Assembly: GCF_021272385.1 (NCBI RefSeq)
Contig: NZ_JAJSDZ010000010.1
Span: forward strand, 1,054,001-1,118,000
DNA length: 64,000 nt
From: Vibrio salinus
Lineage (GTDB): Bacteria > Pseudomonadota > Gammaproteobacteria > Enterobacterales > Vibrionaceae
Direction: 5' to 3'
In this document: positions 15,960 to 23,611 of the stretch, in pieces
How positions within the stretch are numbered: position 1 is the stretch's first letter
How the letters are laid out: the number at the start of each line of letters is the position of its first letter
The notes under the pieces: model-generated
What the model saw: only the letters and a program-made list of their open reading frames with translations
Told to the model about the DNA's origin: nothing
The model's database searches: none
Program-made: the position numbers and the translations under genes

Positions 15960-16604
15960 TTAGCGTTTCTTTTCCAGTTTGAGCAGTAATGCTTCAATGT
16001 CTCTTTTCCGGCCCTCACCGGCTAATTGGTACTTAGGATTAATCTGTATCTTTAATGCATCATGCAAAATACGGATGGCTTTATCTGCTTTACCCTGCTG
16101 AGCAAGAAAATCCGCATAAAAATAGTTAGCCGTCAGACTTTGCGGATTCATTTTCAGCGCCTTTTTTAATAAGGTACGGGCTCTCTTTTTGCTGCCAAAG
16201 CTGATTGGCCATCCCGGAGCCCGATAGTACAGTGCGCCTAATGTAAGGTAGGATGCGCCATGCAACGTATCCGGCTTTTTTGTGTTTACATTTTCCAGAA
16301 TATCTTTTGCTTTGCGGGCAAGACTCAGGCCTTTCATGCCTCCGGTTACACCGGCAAGAGAAGCATAATTAATCGCAAGCAGGGTCGCCATTTCCATATT
16401 ATCGGGCTCAGACGTCACAATATGGTTAAGCTGTTCAATGAGGGTCTGAAAACAGCCTTCCTGCTCATCGGAATTCTCATAGTCGTACTGACAAACGGCC
16501 CAACGGGTTTGTGTCTGATAAACGGACAAATCAGCGCCAAAGACAAAATGAGCACAGAGAAGGAAACAAAAAGAAAAGATTTTTAAACATACTGGTGTTC
16601 GCAT
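15960..16604 (-). CDS. Periplasmic TPR protein of unknown function
   Basis: A 214-aa protein with a signal peptide (MRTPVCLKIFSFCFLLCAHFVFG), then helical repeat segments: EMATLLAINYASLAG, KGLSLARKAKDILENV, and a clear TPR unit SLTANYFYADFLAQQGKADKAIRIL. The YRAPGWPISFGSKKRARTLLKKAL stretch is characteristic of TatT/TRAP-associated TPR-like proteins and of many uncharacterised gammaproteobacterial periplasmic proteins. ATG 16604 has GGAAAG upstream; an in-frame TTG at 16625 is less likely. It stands alone between the zinc transporter and ppk2. Function unknown; protein binding in the periplasm is inferred. Confidence 0.75.
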   Translation of the reverse strand: MRTPVCLKIFSFCFLLCAHFVFGADLSVYQTQTRWAVCQYDYENSDEQEGCFQTLIEQLNHIVTSEPDNMEMATLLAINYASLAGVTGGMKGLSLARKAKDILENVNTKKPDTLHGASYLTLGALYYRAPGWPISFGSKKRARTLLKKALKMNPQSLTANYFYADFLAQQGKADKAIRILHDALKIQINPKYQLAGEGRKRDIEALLLKLEKKR

Positions 16605-16684
16605 CAGCTTTCCATTTTTACTCAAAATAAACCATCATAGGAAGAGTATGGCTGGAAAATATGACAACAAACCGATTTAATAAT

Positions 16685-16720
16685 AAAACCGGGCGTTATG
16701 TTGAGGTAACACCCGGTTTT
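16685..16720 (-). terminator. Terminator of the zinc transporter operon
   Basis: AAAACCGGG (16685-16693) pairs with CCCGGTTTT (16712-16720), with an inner GTTA/TAAC extension. On the minus strand it is followed by ATTATTAAA after a T4 run. It lies 31 bp after the znuA stop. Confidence 0.8.
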
Positions 16721-16750
16721 ATGGTCAATATGAGTGATAGAGTGACGCCG

Positions 16751-17629
16751 TTACTGCATAGAAGCGGCAATCGTCTCGACATTATGAGTAAATGCGGCTT
16801 CATACGTAGGCGCTTCACCATTGCTGTCAGTCAGCGCTTCAGGATACAGCTCACCACCGGATTTCGCACCGCTGGCCGACGCAATCTGCTTAACCAAGCG
16901 TGGATCAGTCTGGTTTTCGATAAAATACGTATGAATATGCTCAGCTTTAAGCTGTTGGATTAGCTGACCAACATCACTTGCACTGGCTTCTGATTCCGTT
17001 GAAAAACCGACCGGCGCCAGGAATTTCACTCCGTATTCTGCCCCAAAATAACCAAAGGCATCATGACTGGTTAATACTTTGCGCTTTTCAGAAGGGATAG
17101 ATGCAAATTTCGATTTAGCCCAGGTATCCAGTTTATGTAACTTTTCTATATATACTTCGCCGTGCTTTTTGAAATACGCTTTATCCTGAGGATCGGCCTT
17201 AATCAGTGCATTCATCACATTTCTTGCGTAAATAACCGCATTTGCCGCGCTATTCCATGCATGAGGGTCGGTAATTTTTTCGCCATCCTCAATCATTGAA
17301 CGGGTTTTAATGCCGTTTGACGCGGTGACAATCTCACCTTTATAACCGGACGATTTCACCAATCGGTTCATCCAGCCTTCCAGGCCTAAACCACTGACAA
17401 AAACAACATCACTGTTTTTGATCGTAACGCTGTCTTTCGGAGCCGGTTCAAAGGTATGCGGGTCGCCGTTAGGTTGAACCAGAGAGGTCACTTTTACGTG
17501 TTCGCCACCCACCTCTTTTACAATATCTGCCAGCACAGAAAAACTTGCAACCGTATTCACTGTCTTTGCCATCAAAGACGGGCTGATTGCAATACTTACT
17601 GTTAACGCAGCCGTCTGCCAAATTTTCAT
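16751..17629 (-). CDS. znuA: Zinc (or manganese) ABC transporter substrate-binding protein, ZnuA-like
   Basis: A 292-aa cluster A-I binding protein with signal peptide MKIWQTAALTVSIAISPSLMA. Metal ligands expected of the family are visible: His in NGDPHTFEPAP, His in ITDPHAWNS, His in LTSHDAFGYF, and Asp/Glu near YFIENQTDPR. It lacks the long His-rich loop found in E. coli ZnuA, and the STESEASASD segment is shared with PsaA/SitA-like manganese binders, so sequence alone leaves Zn against Mn open. The Zur-box palindrome upstream of the operon argues for zinc. AAGGA precedes the ATG. It is the last gene of the operon, 11 bp after the permease. Confidence 0.88.
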   Translation of the reverse strand: MKIWQTAALTVSIAISPSLMAKTVNTVASFSVLADIVKEVGGEHVKVTSLVQPNGDPHTFEPAPKDSVTIKNSDVVFVSGLGLEGWMNRLVKSSGYKGEIVTASNGIKTRSMIEDGEKITDPHAWNSAANAVIYARNVMNALIKADPQDKAYFKKHGEVYIEKLHKLDTWAKSKFASIPSEKRKVLTSHDAFGYFGAEYGVKFLAPVGFSTESEASASDVGQLIQQLKAEHIHTYFIENQTDPRLVKQIASASGAKSGGELYPEALTDSNGEAPTYEAAFTHNVETIAASMQ

Positions 17630-17640
17630 AAATGTCTTCC

Positions 17641-18513
17641 TTAATTAATTGAAAGTGCTTTTTTATTTTTCCGGATAGGGAAAATACCTTTTTCTGCTCC
17701 GCAAAGGACAGAAAACAAAAAGAGAATAAACGCCGTTAAGACAATCGCCGGTCCGGCAGGAATCGATTGATACCAGGACCAGGAAAGCCCAAAGAATGAA
17801 CTCACCACGCCAATAGTGGCGGCAAGGGCTAAAGTAACCGGCAAATTGTTACTCCAGCATCTGGCGGAAATCGCCGGTAACATCATCAGACCAACCGTCA
17901 TTAATGTTCCCAGAATCTGAAAACCGGCAACCAGATTCATCACAACTAACGCCATAAACAAACCATGAACCAGTGATGGAAACCGTTTATTTCTGACCTG
18001 AAAAAATGCCGCATTAAAGGACTCATACACAATGGCCCGATAGAATATCGCCAACGCCAGAATGGTCACAGTTGAAATAATACCGATAAATATCAGGGAA
18101 GATCCCTCAACGGCCAGTAAAGATCCAAATAACAAATGTAACAAATCCACTCCGGAGCTTCTCAGCGACACAAGCGTCACACCAAGAGCCAGAGAGCCGA
18201 GATATAAGCCTGCAAAAGTAGAATCTTCATGCAAACGGGTAGCCGAACTTATCCAGGTCGAACTCATCGCAACAATCAGACCGGCCAGAAAACCGCCCAG
18301 CCCCATGGCCCACAGTGACATACCGGCACACAGGTACCCGACTGCGACGCCCGGAAGTACCGCATGAGACAAAGCATCACCAATCAGACTCATCCGGCGC
18401 AGTAACAAAAATAAACCGAGTGGCGTCAGACTCAAAGACAAAGCCAGACAGGCCACCAAAGAGCGGCGCATGAAACCAAACTGAACAAAAGCATCAAAAA
18501 TATGATTAGACAT
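17641..18513 (-). CDS. znuB: Zinc ABC transporter permease, ZnuB-like
   Basis: A 290-aa polytopic protein of the ABC-3 family with about eight or nine membrane spans. The signature GDALSHAVLPGVAVGYL, the SLRSSGVDLLHLLFGSLLAV loop and LVAGFQILGTLMTVGLMMLPAISAR are conserved in ZnuB, MntB and SitC permeases. ATG 18513 is taken rather than an in-frame start two codons upstream. It lies between the ATPase gene (14-bp gap) and the binding-protein gene (11-bp gap), giving a complete transporter. Confidence 0.92.
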   Translation of the reverse strand: MSNHIFDAFVQFGFMRRSLVACLALSLSLTPLGLFLLLRRMSLIGDALSHAVLPGVAVGYLCAGMSLWAMGLGGFLAGLIVAMSSTWISSATRLHEDSTFAGLYLGSLALGVTLVSLRSSGVDLLHLLFGSLLAVEGSSLIFIGIISTVTILALAIFYRAIVYESFNAAFFQVRNKRFPSLVHGLFMALVVMNLVAGFQILGTLMTVGLMMLPAISARCWSNNLPVTLALAATIGVVSSFFGLSWSWYQSIPAGPAIVLTAFILFLFSVLCGAEKGIFPIRKNKKALSIN

Positions 18514-18527
18514 CAACAACCCTCAGA

Positions 18528-19223
18528 TTACCCAAAACGTGCTATGTGGCCCTGCTGATGAAACAGCTGACACTGCGACATCACTTCATGAGTATTCCCC
18601 CAATGAATGCACGAATTATTAATCGCGAGCGTTTCCGGGAAAAAGTCCGTCACCATTTCCGGATTGTGTAATACGGCAATGATGGTTTTCCCTCTTTCAT
18701 GTAACTGGCAAATTAACCGAATGAGGGTATTCTGAGTCTGGCTGTCAATTCCGGTAAATGGCTCGTCCATCAACATGATCTCGGCATTCTGTACCAAAAG
18801 CCTTGCAAACAGCATTCTCTGAAACTGCCCGCCCGATAGCTGGCTGACGTTGTAATCGACCAAATCCGTGATACCCACTTCATCCAGTGCCGAGTAAATG
18901 TTGTCAATGTCTTTGGATTTCAGAGAAGAAATAATACCGTTGTCCGGCCAGCATCCCATTGCCACAACATCAAAGACTGTGATCGGAAAACTTCTGTCTA
19001 TTTCAGCCTGTTGGGGAAGCCAGGACATACGTGCACATTGCTTTATCTCCACATCTCCGCCGATTGCCGGCTGAATGCCACATATGGTCTTTAACAGTGT
19101 GGATTTGCCCGTTCCATTCTCTCCCATAATGGCGGTTAAGCTGCCCTCAGAAAAGGAACCGGTCACGGGTTCGGCCAACCCCTGCCCAAGATAACCAACC
19201 ACTAAATTTCTAAGCTTAATCAT
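18528..19223 (-). CDS. znuC: Zinc ABC transporter ATPase, ZnuC-like
   Basis: A 231-aa ATPase with Walker A GENGTGKST, Q-loop SWLPQQAEIDRSFPITVFD, signature QLSGGQFQRMLFARLL, Walker B IMLMDEPFTGID and the switch VLHN (Asn in place of Asp after the His). The start MIKLRNLVVGY at ATG 19223 overlaps the stop of a 36-aa frame in an ATGA junction, suggesting translational coupling. The C-terminus lacks the His-rich tail of some ZnuC proteins. It drives metal import with the permease and binding protein downstream. Confidence 0.92.
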   Translation of the reverse strand: MIKLRNLVVGYLGQGLAEPVTGSFSEGSLTAIMGENGTGKSTLLKTICGIQPAIGGDVEIKQCARMSWLPQQAEIDRSFPITVFDVVAMGCWPDNGIISSLKSKDIDNIYSALDEVGITDLVDYNVSQLSGGQFQRMLFARLLVQNAEIMLMDEPFTGIDSQTQNTLIRLICQLHERGKTIIAVLHNPEMVTDFFPETLAINNSCIHWGNTHEVMSQCQLFHQQGHIARFG

Positions 19224-19330
19224 GGTAATAATACCGCCCAATAAATTGCCAACCACAATATTGCAATTAAAAAACAGCACGTCAGAGCGCGCTTGATGCC
19301 GGATGAAGTTAATACGGATCTTCTTTTCAT
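19220..19330 (-). CDS. 36-aa single-span membrane peptide heading the zinc operon
   Basis: ATG 19330 opens MKRRSVLTSSGIKRALTCC, followed by a hydrophobic span (FLIAILWLAIYWAVLLP) and a TGA that overlaps the znuC start as ATGA. GAAGGTAGG lies immediately upstream, a strong ribosome binding site. It sits about 53 bp from the Zur-box palindrome and is the first frame of the transcript. The positive-inside rule places the N-terminus in the cytoplasm. I know of no name for it. It could be a small subunit of the transporter, a regulatory peptide, or a translated leader that couples znuC expression. Confidence 0.65.
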   Translation of the reverse strand: MKRRSVLTSSGIKRALTCCFLIAILWLAIYWAVLLP

Positions 19331-19383
19331 CCTACCTTCTCTCTCACTGTAACGAGAAAAGTCATGAGTACTCATGACTTTTC

Positions 19384-19408
19384 AATAATGTTATAACATA
19401 ACATTATT
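19384..19408. promoter_or_regulatory. Zur-box palindrome
   Basis: AATAATGTTAT (19384-19394) and ATAACATTATT (19398-19408) form a perfect 11-bp inverted repeat around AAC. The core ATGTTAT-N3-ATAACAT matches the gammaproteobacterial Zur operator (GAAATGTTATANTATAACATTTC). It lies just upstream of the zinc operon, so repression by zinc-loaded Zur is expected. Confidence 0.85.
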
Positions 19409-19551
19409 TACTCAAAAATAAACCTTAATAGCAAGTTTTTGATAATTTTTCTCATTTACATAAAAATAAGTGATAAATCACCCAGTAAGTGATTTATCAC
19501 AGCAATAGGTACTCATAAGCAAACGGACCGGATTTATCCTCCGGCAGTTCA

Positions 19552-20094
19552 TTAAAATTTGTACCCCACCTTCACGGAGACTTCTCCGGTGGTTTTCACG
19601 TCAAATGAGCGATCGGAAAAATTCACTTTATCATCGCCGGATACCGGCACATGAACGCCAACCCAGGGGTTCAGGTAAAGGTGTTCGGTGAGATAGAATG
19701 TATATCCGCCCCCTACCGTGACCAGATTGGTATCGTAGCTTTTTTCAATATCAGAGGAAGAGTCTTTCACTTTCCCTTGCCAGTTTTCTACACCAACACC
19801 AATCCACCAGCCCCGCAAATCCTCATTTAAAAAATAATCCAGAATCACCGCATTCACATCGACCTTATTATCTTTAAACCCGTCCTGCAGATAAAAATCC
19901 GGGGTTTCAAATTCTGTCGTCACATAGCGTAACTGCCAGTGATCAACGGAGGCCCCGACGGAAGCGTAATACCCTCCCAGAAAATAAGGTACAGCATCAA
20001 TTTCAACCCCTGCCTTTATCCCGCTACTGGCAAAGGAAGAAGCGCTGAACATAACCCCGCTTAAGGACAACATACCCAATATGAATTTTTTCAT
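19552..20094 (-). CDS. Small outer-membrane beta-barrel protein under TetR control
   Basis: A 180-aa protein with signal peptide MKKFILGMLSLSGVMFSASSFA and about eight alternating amphipathic strands (GGYYASVGASVDHWQLRYV, WWIGVGVENWQGKV, LVTVGGGYTFYLTEHLYLNPWVGVHV), ending VSVKVGYKF with the terminal Phe expected of barrels. It resembles OmpA/OmpW-sized eight-stranded barrels but I cannot assign a family. ATG 20094 follows GGAG by 8 nt. A 26-bp palindrome begins 12 bp upstream, within the leader, and a TetR gene is divergent at 20201, so repression by that TetR is likely. It is separated from the zinc operon by the Zur box. Confidence 0.75.
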   Translation of the reverse strand: MKKFILGMLSLSGVMFSASSFASSGIKAGVEIDAVPYFLGGYYASVGASVDHWQLRYVTTEFETPDFYLQDGFKDNKVDVNAVILDYFLNEDLRGWWIGVGVENWQGKVKDSSSDIEKSYDTNLVTVGGGYTFYLTEHLYLNPWVGVHVPVSGDDKVNFSDRSFDVKTTGEVSVKVGYKF

Positions 20095-20106
20095 CGTAAT
20101 CTCCAA

Positions 20107-20132
20107 ACAATGTCACCACTTGGTGACATTGT
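20107..20132. promoter_or_regulatory. 26-bp palindrome, candidate TetR operator
   Basis: ACAATGTCACCA (20107-20118) and TGGTGACATTGT (20121-20132) are perfect 12-bp inverted repeats around CT. It lies between the divergent TetR gene (start 20201) and the barrel gene (start 20094), close to the latter's ribosome binding site. Size and symmetry fit a TetR-family operator. Confidence 0.75.
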
Positions 20133-20200
20133 GTAAGAAGATGTATAAACTGTAAAGCACTCTTTTCTGAAAAGACCCAGACATAAAAATTTTAATACTT

Positions 20201-20809
20201 ATGGCATTGAAAAATAAAGAATTAACAAAAAAAAGAATTGTAGACGCATTCGAAAACATTCTGGTTAACGAGGGATTTCATCAGCTTAAAATACGGTATA
20301 TCGCTTCTTGTGCGAATGTCGACAAGGTACTTATCTATCGGTATTTTGGTGGTCTGGAAGGACTGGCCACCGCCTACGCTGAAGGCGGTGAGTTTTGGCC
20401 GGATTTGCAGGAAAGCTTAGGAACCTTAACGTTGGACAATTTTCGTGATAATCCGGATGAATCCATCGCCATGCTGATCCGCCAGCACATCAGGGCGATC
20501 AAAAAACGCAAGGCCGTTGCCGCCATCCTGGTCTGGGAGCTGGTTGAGTCTTCACCGGTCTGTAAAATTCTGGCGGAAGCAAGAGAGCAACACGCCATTT
20601 CTCTTTATCAGTTTCTGATGCAAACCGACACATTCAATATCACGTCGCTGACTGCTTTCGGGGCCATTTTTGGGGCCAGCCTGAATTACCTCATCATCCG
20701 GTCACAGAATGAATCCGTCTTTTCCGGCATCCCTATTCAGTCAGAAGAAGGATGGAATGAGCTGGAAAATATGTTTGTACAAATGGCAATATCAAATATA
20801 AAGAAATGA
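20201..20809 (+). CDS. TetR/AcrR-family transcriptional regulator
   Basis: A 202-aa regulator. The N-terminal helix-turn-helix is KKRIVDAFENILVNEGFHQLKIRYIASCANVDKVLIYRYFGGLEGL (in shortened form: IRYIASCANVDKVLIYRYFG is the recognition part). The C-terminal helices form a ligand or dimer domain without family signature. It is divergent from the outer-membrane barrel gene, with a 26-bp palindrome between them, so it probably represses that gene and itself. It ends 13 bp from a second, convergent TetR gene. Ligand unknown. Confidence 0.92.
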   Translation: MALKNKELTKKRIVDAFENILVNEGFHQLKIRYIASCANVDKVLIYRYFGGLEGLATAYAEGGEFWPDLQESLGTLTLDNFRDNPDESIAMLIRQHIRAIKKRKAVAAILVWELVESSPVCKILAEAREQHAISLYQFLMQTDTFNITSLTAFGAIFGASLNYLIIRSQNESVFSGIPIQSEEGWNELENMFVQMAISNIKK

Positions 20810-20822
20810 CAATTGATTAAAA

Positions 20823-21374
20823 TTATTCGTTATCATCCGAAATCTGTTTACAGGCTTCAAAACAGGAATACAGTACGCTCTGAGCCAATGCTTCATCATT
20901 TAACGCCCGTGCTATCGCAACACCGCCAATCATCAATGCCGAAATTGCGTACGACTTAGTCTTGTTTTCCGGTCGATTTTCCGGGTCAATCAAATCCACA
21001 AAATGTTTGAATACCCCGGTATAGGCCTCTTTTATGGATTCTTCCTTAGAAGCCACGTCGGTCGATAAAAATGCCAATGGGCAAGACGGCGCTTCCAATT
21101 TAACGTGCACCATGCTCAGGTAGTTTTTAAATACCCGGTTTTTATCTTCATCCCAGTGAGAACGCTTACTCAGTCTGGCCGCATGAAGCAATGCCTCGCA
21201 ATACAATTCCGTTTTAGATGAAAAATGTGAGTAAAAGCCTCCGTGTGTCATTCCCGCCGCTTTCATCACATCCCCAATTGAAATTCTCTCATAGCCATAA
21301 GCGGTAAATAACTGTGCCGCACTATTCAGGATCTGTTGTCGGCTTTCTGATTTTCTGTCCTTTGGCCAGGCCAT
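20823..21374 (-). CDS. TetR-family transcriptional regulator
   Basis: A 183-aa TetR protein: SRQQILNSAAQLFTAYGYERISIGDVMKAAGMTHGGFYSHF is split around the recognition helix MTHGGFYSHFSSK, which is typical of the LfrR/NemR-like group with TetR_C_6-type helices. GGGG precedes the ATG at 21374. It is divergent from the cupin gene at 21463 (88-bp gap), which it may control. The first TetR in the region is only distantly related, so the two probably have different targets. Confidence 0.92.
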   Translation of the reverse strand: MAWPKDRKSESRQQILNSAAQLFTAYGYERISIGDVMKAAGMTHGGFYSHFSSKTELYCEALLHAARLSKRSHWDEDKNRVFKNYLSMVHVKLEAPSCPLAFLSTDVASKEESIKEAYTGVFKHFVDLIDPENRPENKTKSYAISALMIGGVAIARALNDEALAQSVLYSCFEACKQISDDNE

Positions 21375-21462
21375 AATTCCCCCGAATCAAAATATTACCT
21401 TGAACATATAGTGATGTCTTTTAGGCTACCAGCATGTTTGGCAAATGCAATAAGGTGGAATT

Positions 21463-21903
21463 ATGATCTCCGAAAACGTTCACATACAACATGAGCACAA
21501 TTACTCAGTCTGTCAGTTCAAGCACATTTCTGATTTAGACGAATGCACATTTACTCACGAGCGAATTCCTCTGGAAGCCAAAGGAAAACTGTTTTTGAGT
21601 CAGGTTTTAGAGTGTACGGGAAGCATTATTTCGCTCAATACACTTCCGCCTCATTCCGAAGTGCCTTTCTATCACAGGCACGTCAATAATGAAGAGGTGT
21701 ATGTGTTTTTACGAGGTAGCGGGCAATTTGAAGTGGATAAAAACCCCATTCCGGTGAAAGAAGGGACAGCAATAAAAGTGGCACCAGACGGCGTTCGAAT
21801 CCTGAGAAACCCATCGGATGACGACCTTTATTTTCTCGTTATCCAGGGCCCCGTCGATACTTTCCCTCATGCTCATACGATAGAAGATGGAAGAGCGGTG
21901 TAA
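21463..21903 (+). CDS. Cupin-domain protein
   Basis: A 146-aa single cupin. Motif 1 is SEVPFYHRHVNNEEVYVFLRGSG, with HxH and Glu metal ligands, and motif 2 is around GVRILRNPSDDDLYFLVIQ, where the usual His is replaced. An upstream AAGGTGGA gives a good ribosome binding site. Small cupins of this kind act as isomerases, dioxygenases or sugar-binding proteins; the substrate is unknown. It is divergent from a TetR gene and convergent with an XRE-cupin regulator, with a shared hairpin terminator. Confidence 0.85.
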   Translation: MISENVHIQHEHNYSVCQFKHISDLDECTFTHERIPLEAKGKLFLSQVLECTGSIISLNTLPPHSEVPFYHRHVNNEEVYVFLRGSGQFEVDKNPIPVKEGTAIKVAPDGVRILRNPSDDDLYFLVIQGPVDTFPHAHTIEDGRAV

Positions 21904-21960
21904 CCGACTTCACTCTGTATGTTTTGCCATTTCATGCATACAGAGTGAACGCCGTCGGTT
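21902..21960. terminator. Bidirectional terminator between cupin and XRE-cupin genes
   Basis: CACTCTGTATG (21911-21921, from the first C) pairs with CATACAGAGTG (21937-21947), and an outer AACCGAC/GTCGGTT pairing flanks it. The plus strand continues into TTTTT. The two genes converge here. Confidence 0.7.
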
Positions 21961-21961
21961 T

Positions 21962-22537
21962 TTAACTTTGCTCCAGTACCAAAACCGCCACCGTATCGGG
22001 CTCTAACGCCTGAAATATGTGGGGAACATCACCGGGATAGGAAATGTAATCCCCCGGATTCAGCTCCACAGGATCATCCGCCAAACCGACCAAAGCTTTG
22101 CCCTGTGAAATAATAATATGTTCAATCACACCGGTTGTGTGAGGACTGGACATCCTTGGATTCCCCGGCTGGACGACGAGCAGATAGATATCACGCCTTG
22201 CGGCCGATGGACAGGTAGCCAATAAGGTCGCAATATAATCCGTTTGCTCGGAGACAACCGACACGCCCTCACCTTTCCGAAGAACCTGAACATCCGGCTT
22301 TTGAGGCTCAATCAGACGCGCAAAAGGAATGTCCAGAACAACACACAGAGACCATAGTGTTTCAAGGCTCGGGTTGCCGACACCACTTTCTAACTGAGAT
22401 AAGGTTGATTTCGCAATGCCTGCCCTTCTCGATACTTCGGCAATAGAAAGACCTGCTTTACGACGTTCTCTTTCTAAGGAAGAGGCGATGATCTCAATCG
22501 GAGCCGTTTTTTTACCATTTTCGTTAAAGTTGTTCAT
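21962..22537 (-). CDS. XRE-family regulator with C-terminal cupin domain
   Basis: A 191-aa regulator. Residues about 17-75 form an XRE helix-turn-helix (RKAGLSIAEVSRRAGIAKSTLSQLE, then NPSLETLWSLCVVLDIPFARLI). Residues about 115-190 form a cupin (GVIEHIIISQGKALVGL, DYISYPGDVPHIFQALE). This layout is common beside transport genes for amino acids. It is divergent from azlCD with an 81-bp gap containing TACGATCGTTCGAT, a candidate operator, so it probably regulates azlCD. Confidence 0.92.
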   Translation of the reverse strand: MNNFNENGKKTAPIEIIASSLERERRKAGLSIAEVSRRAGIAKSTLSQLESGVGNPSLETLWSLCVVLDIPFARLIEPQKPDVQVLRKGEGVSVVSEQTDYIATLLATCPSAARRDIYLLVVQPGNPRMSSPHTTGVIEHIIISQGKALVGLADDPVELNPGDYISYPGDVPHIFQALEPDTVAVLVLEQS

Positions 22538-22618
22538 TATAAAATACGATCGTTCGATTTGACTTGATGAATTTCTGCGTTCATTATATCAGACAACCGT
22601 TTTATATAAGAGGTTGTC

Positions 22619-23287
22619 ATGAAAAAAAGCTACATCAGTCTCAAAGAGCGACGTGTTCTGAGAAATATTGCCTTTGTCTGTCTGGCTGACGGACTGGTCG
22701 GTCTGTCATATGGCGCCGTTTCTGTCAGCTCGGGAATTGAATTGTGGGTTCCACTGACCTTATCGATACTCGTACTGGCGGGAGCATCCGAATTTCTCTT
22801 TATCGGGATCGTCGCCAGTGGTGGCAGTGCGGTATCGGCGGCTTTTGCCGGTTTGCTTGTCAATGCAAGACACCTCCCCTTTGGGCTGGCAGTGAAAGAC
22901 TGTGTTGGAAATGGCATTTCTGCCCTCTTAGGATGCCATATCATGAATGACGAAAGTGTTGTGTTTGGGTTAAACCAGCCGTCTTACTACGAGCAAAAAT
23001 TATCATACTGGCTGTGTGGCGTCGGAATTTTAATTGTATGGCCTTTAGGGGTATTCCTGGGCGGAACATTGGGAAGTTTGATTACAGATACTTCGGCCCT
23101 GGGATTAGATGCCATGTTTCCGGCCATTATTTTTGCACTGGTATTACCCAATATAAAATCGGTCACCAATGTCATATCTGCCGCATCGGGCTCGATTATC
23201 GCCGTCGCAGCCGTTCCATTTTTACCGATTGGTTTGCCGGCTCTTTTATCTTTAACCGGCGTTTATATCGGGAGAAAAGTCTCATGA
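22619..23287 (+). CDS. azlC: Branched-chain amino acid exporter large subunit, AzlC/YgaZ family
   Basis: A 222-aa inner-membrane protein with about five to six spans. AzlC signatures are ADGLVGLSYGAVSVSSG, GASEFLFIGIVASGGSA, NARHLPFGLAVKD and DAMFPAIIFALVLPNIKS. With AzlD it forms the LIV-E/YgaZH-type exporter of branched-chain amino acids (and analogues). The stop overlaps the azlD start (ATGA). An XRE-cupin regulator is divergent upstream. Confidence 0.93.
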   Translation: MKKSYISLKERRVLRNIAFVCLADGLVGLSYGAVSVSSGIELWVPLTLSILVLAGASEFLFIGIVASGGSAVSAAFAGLLVNARHLPFGLAVKDCVGNGISALLGCHIMNDESVVFGLNQPSYYEQKLSYWLCGVGILIVWPLGVFLGGTLGSLITDTSALGLDAMFPAIIFALVLPNIKSVTNVISAASGSIIAVAAVPFLPIGLPALLSLTGVYIGRKVS

Positions 23288-23601
23288 ACCAACATATCAT
23301 TACCGGCATTGCCCTTTTGGCTGTAGGCACCTATCTATTCAGGCTGGCAGGCCCCGTTTTAGGCCGACGCTTCCATTTCCCCGAGACGATAAAAGCAATC
23401 ACCTCGGAACTCAGTACCGTTTTACTGTTTTCCGTTGCGGTCATCTCAACCATTTTTGACGGCAACTTGTATGCCGGCCACGCTCATGTTGCCGGCGTGT
23501 TGATAGCAGCAGTATTTGCCTACCGAAAAATGCCTTTTTTGATTATCGTGTTGTCAGCCGCATTTATAACAGCGATTTTGAGAGCATTGGGGATAGAATA
23601 G
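23284..23601 (+). CDS. azlD: Branched-chain amino acid exporter small subunit, AzlD family
   Basis: A 105-aa protein with three or four spans: ITGIALLAVGTYLFRLAGPVLG, the FPETIKAITSELSTVLLFSVAVIS segment typical of AzlD, and GVLIAAVFAYRKMPFLIIVLSAAFITAILR. The ATG at 23284 overlaps the azlC stop codon, so translation is coupled. It pairs with AzlC to make the exporter. The next gene is convergent, 10 bp away. Confidence 0.92.
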   Translation: MNQHIITGIALLAVGTYLFRLAGPVLGRRFHFPETIKAITSELSTVLLFSVAVISTIFDGNLYAGHAHVAGVLIAAVFAYRKMPFLIIVLSAAFITAILRALGIE

Positions 23602-23611
23602 GTAATCTTCC

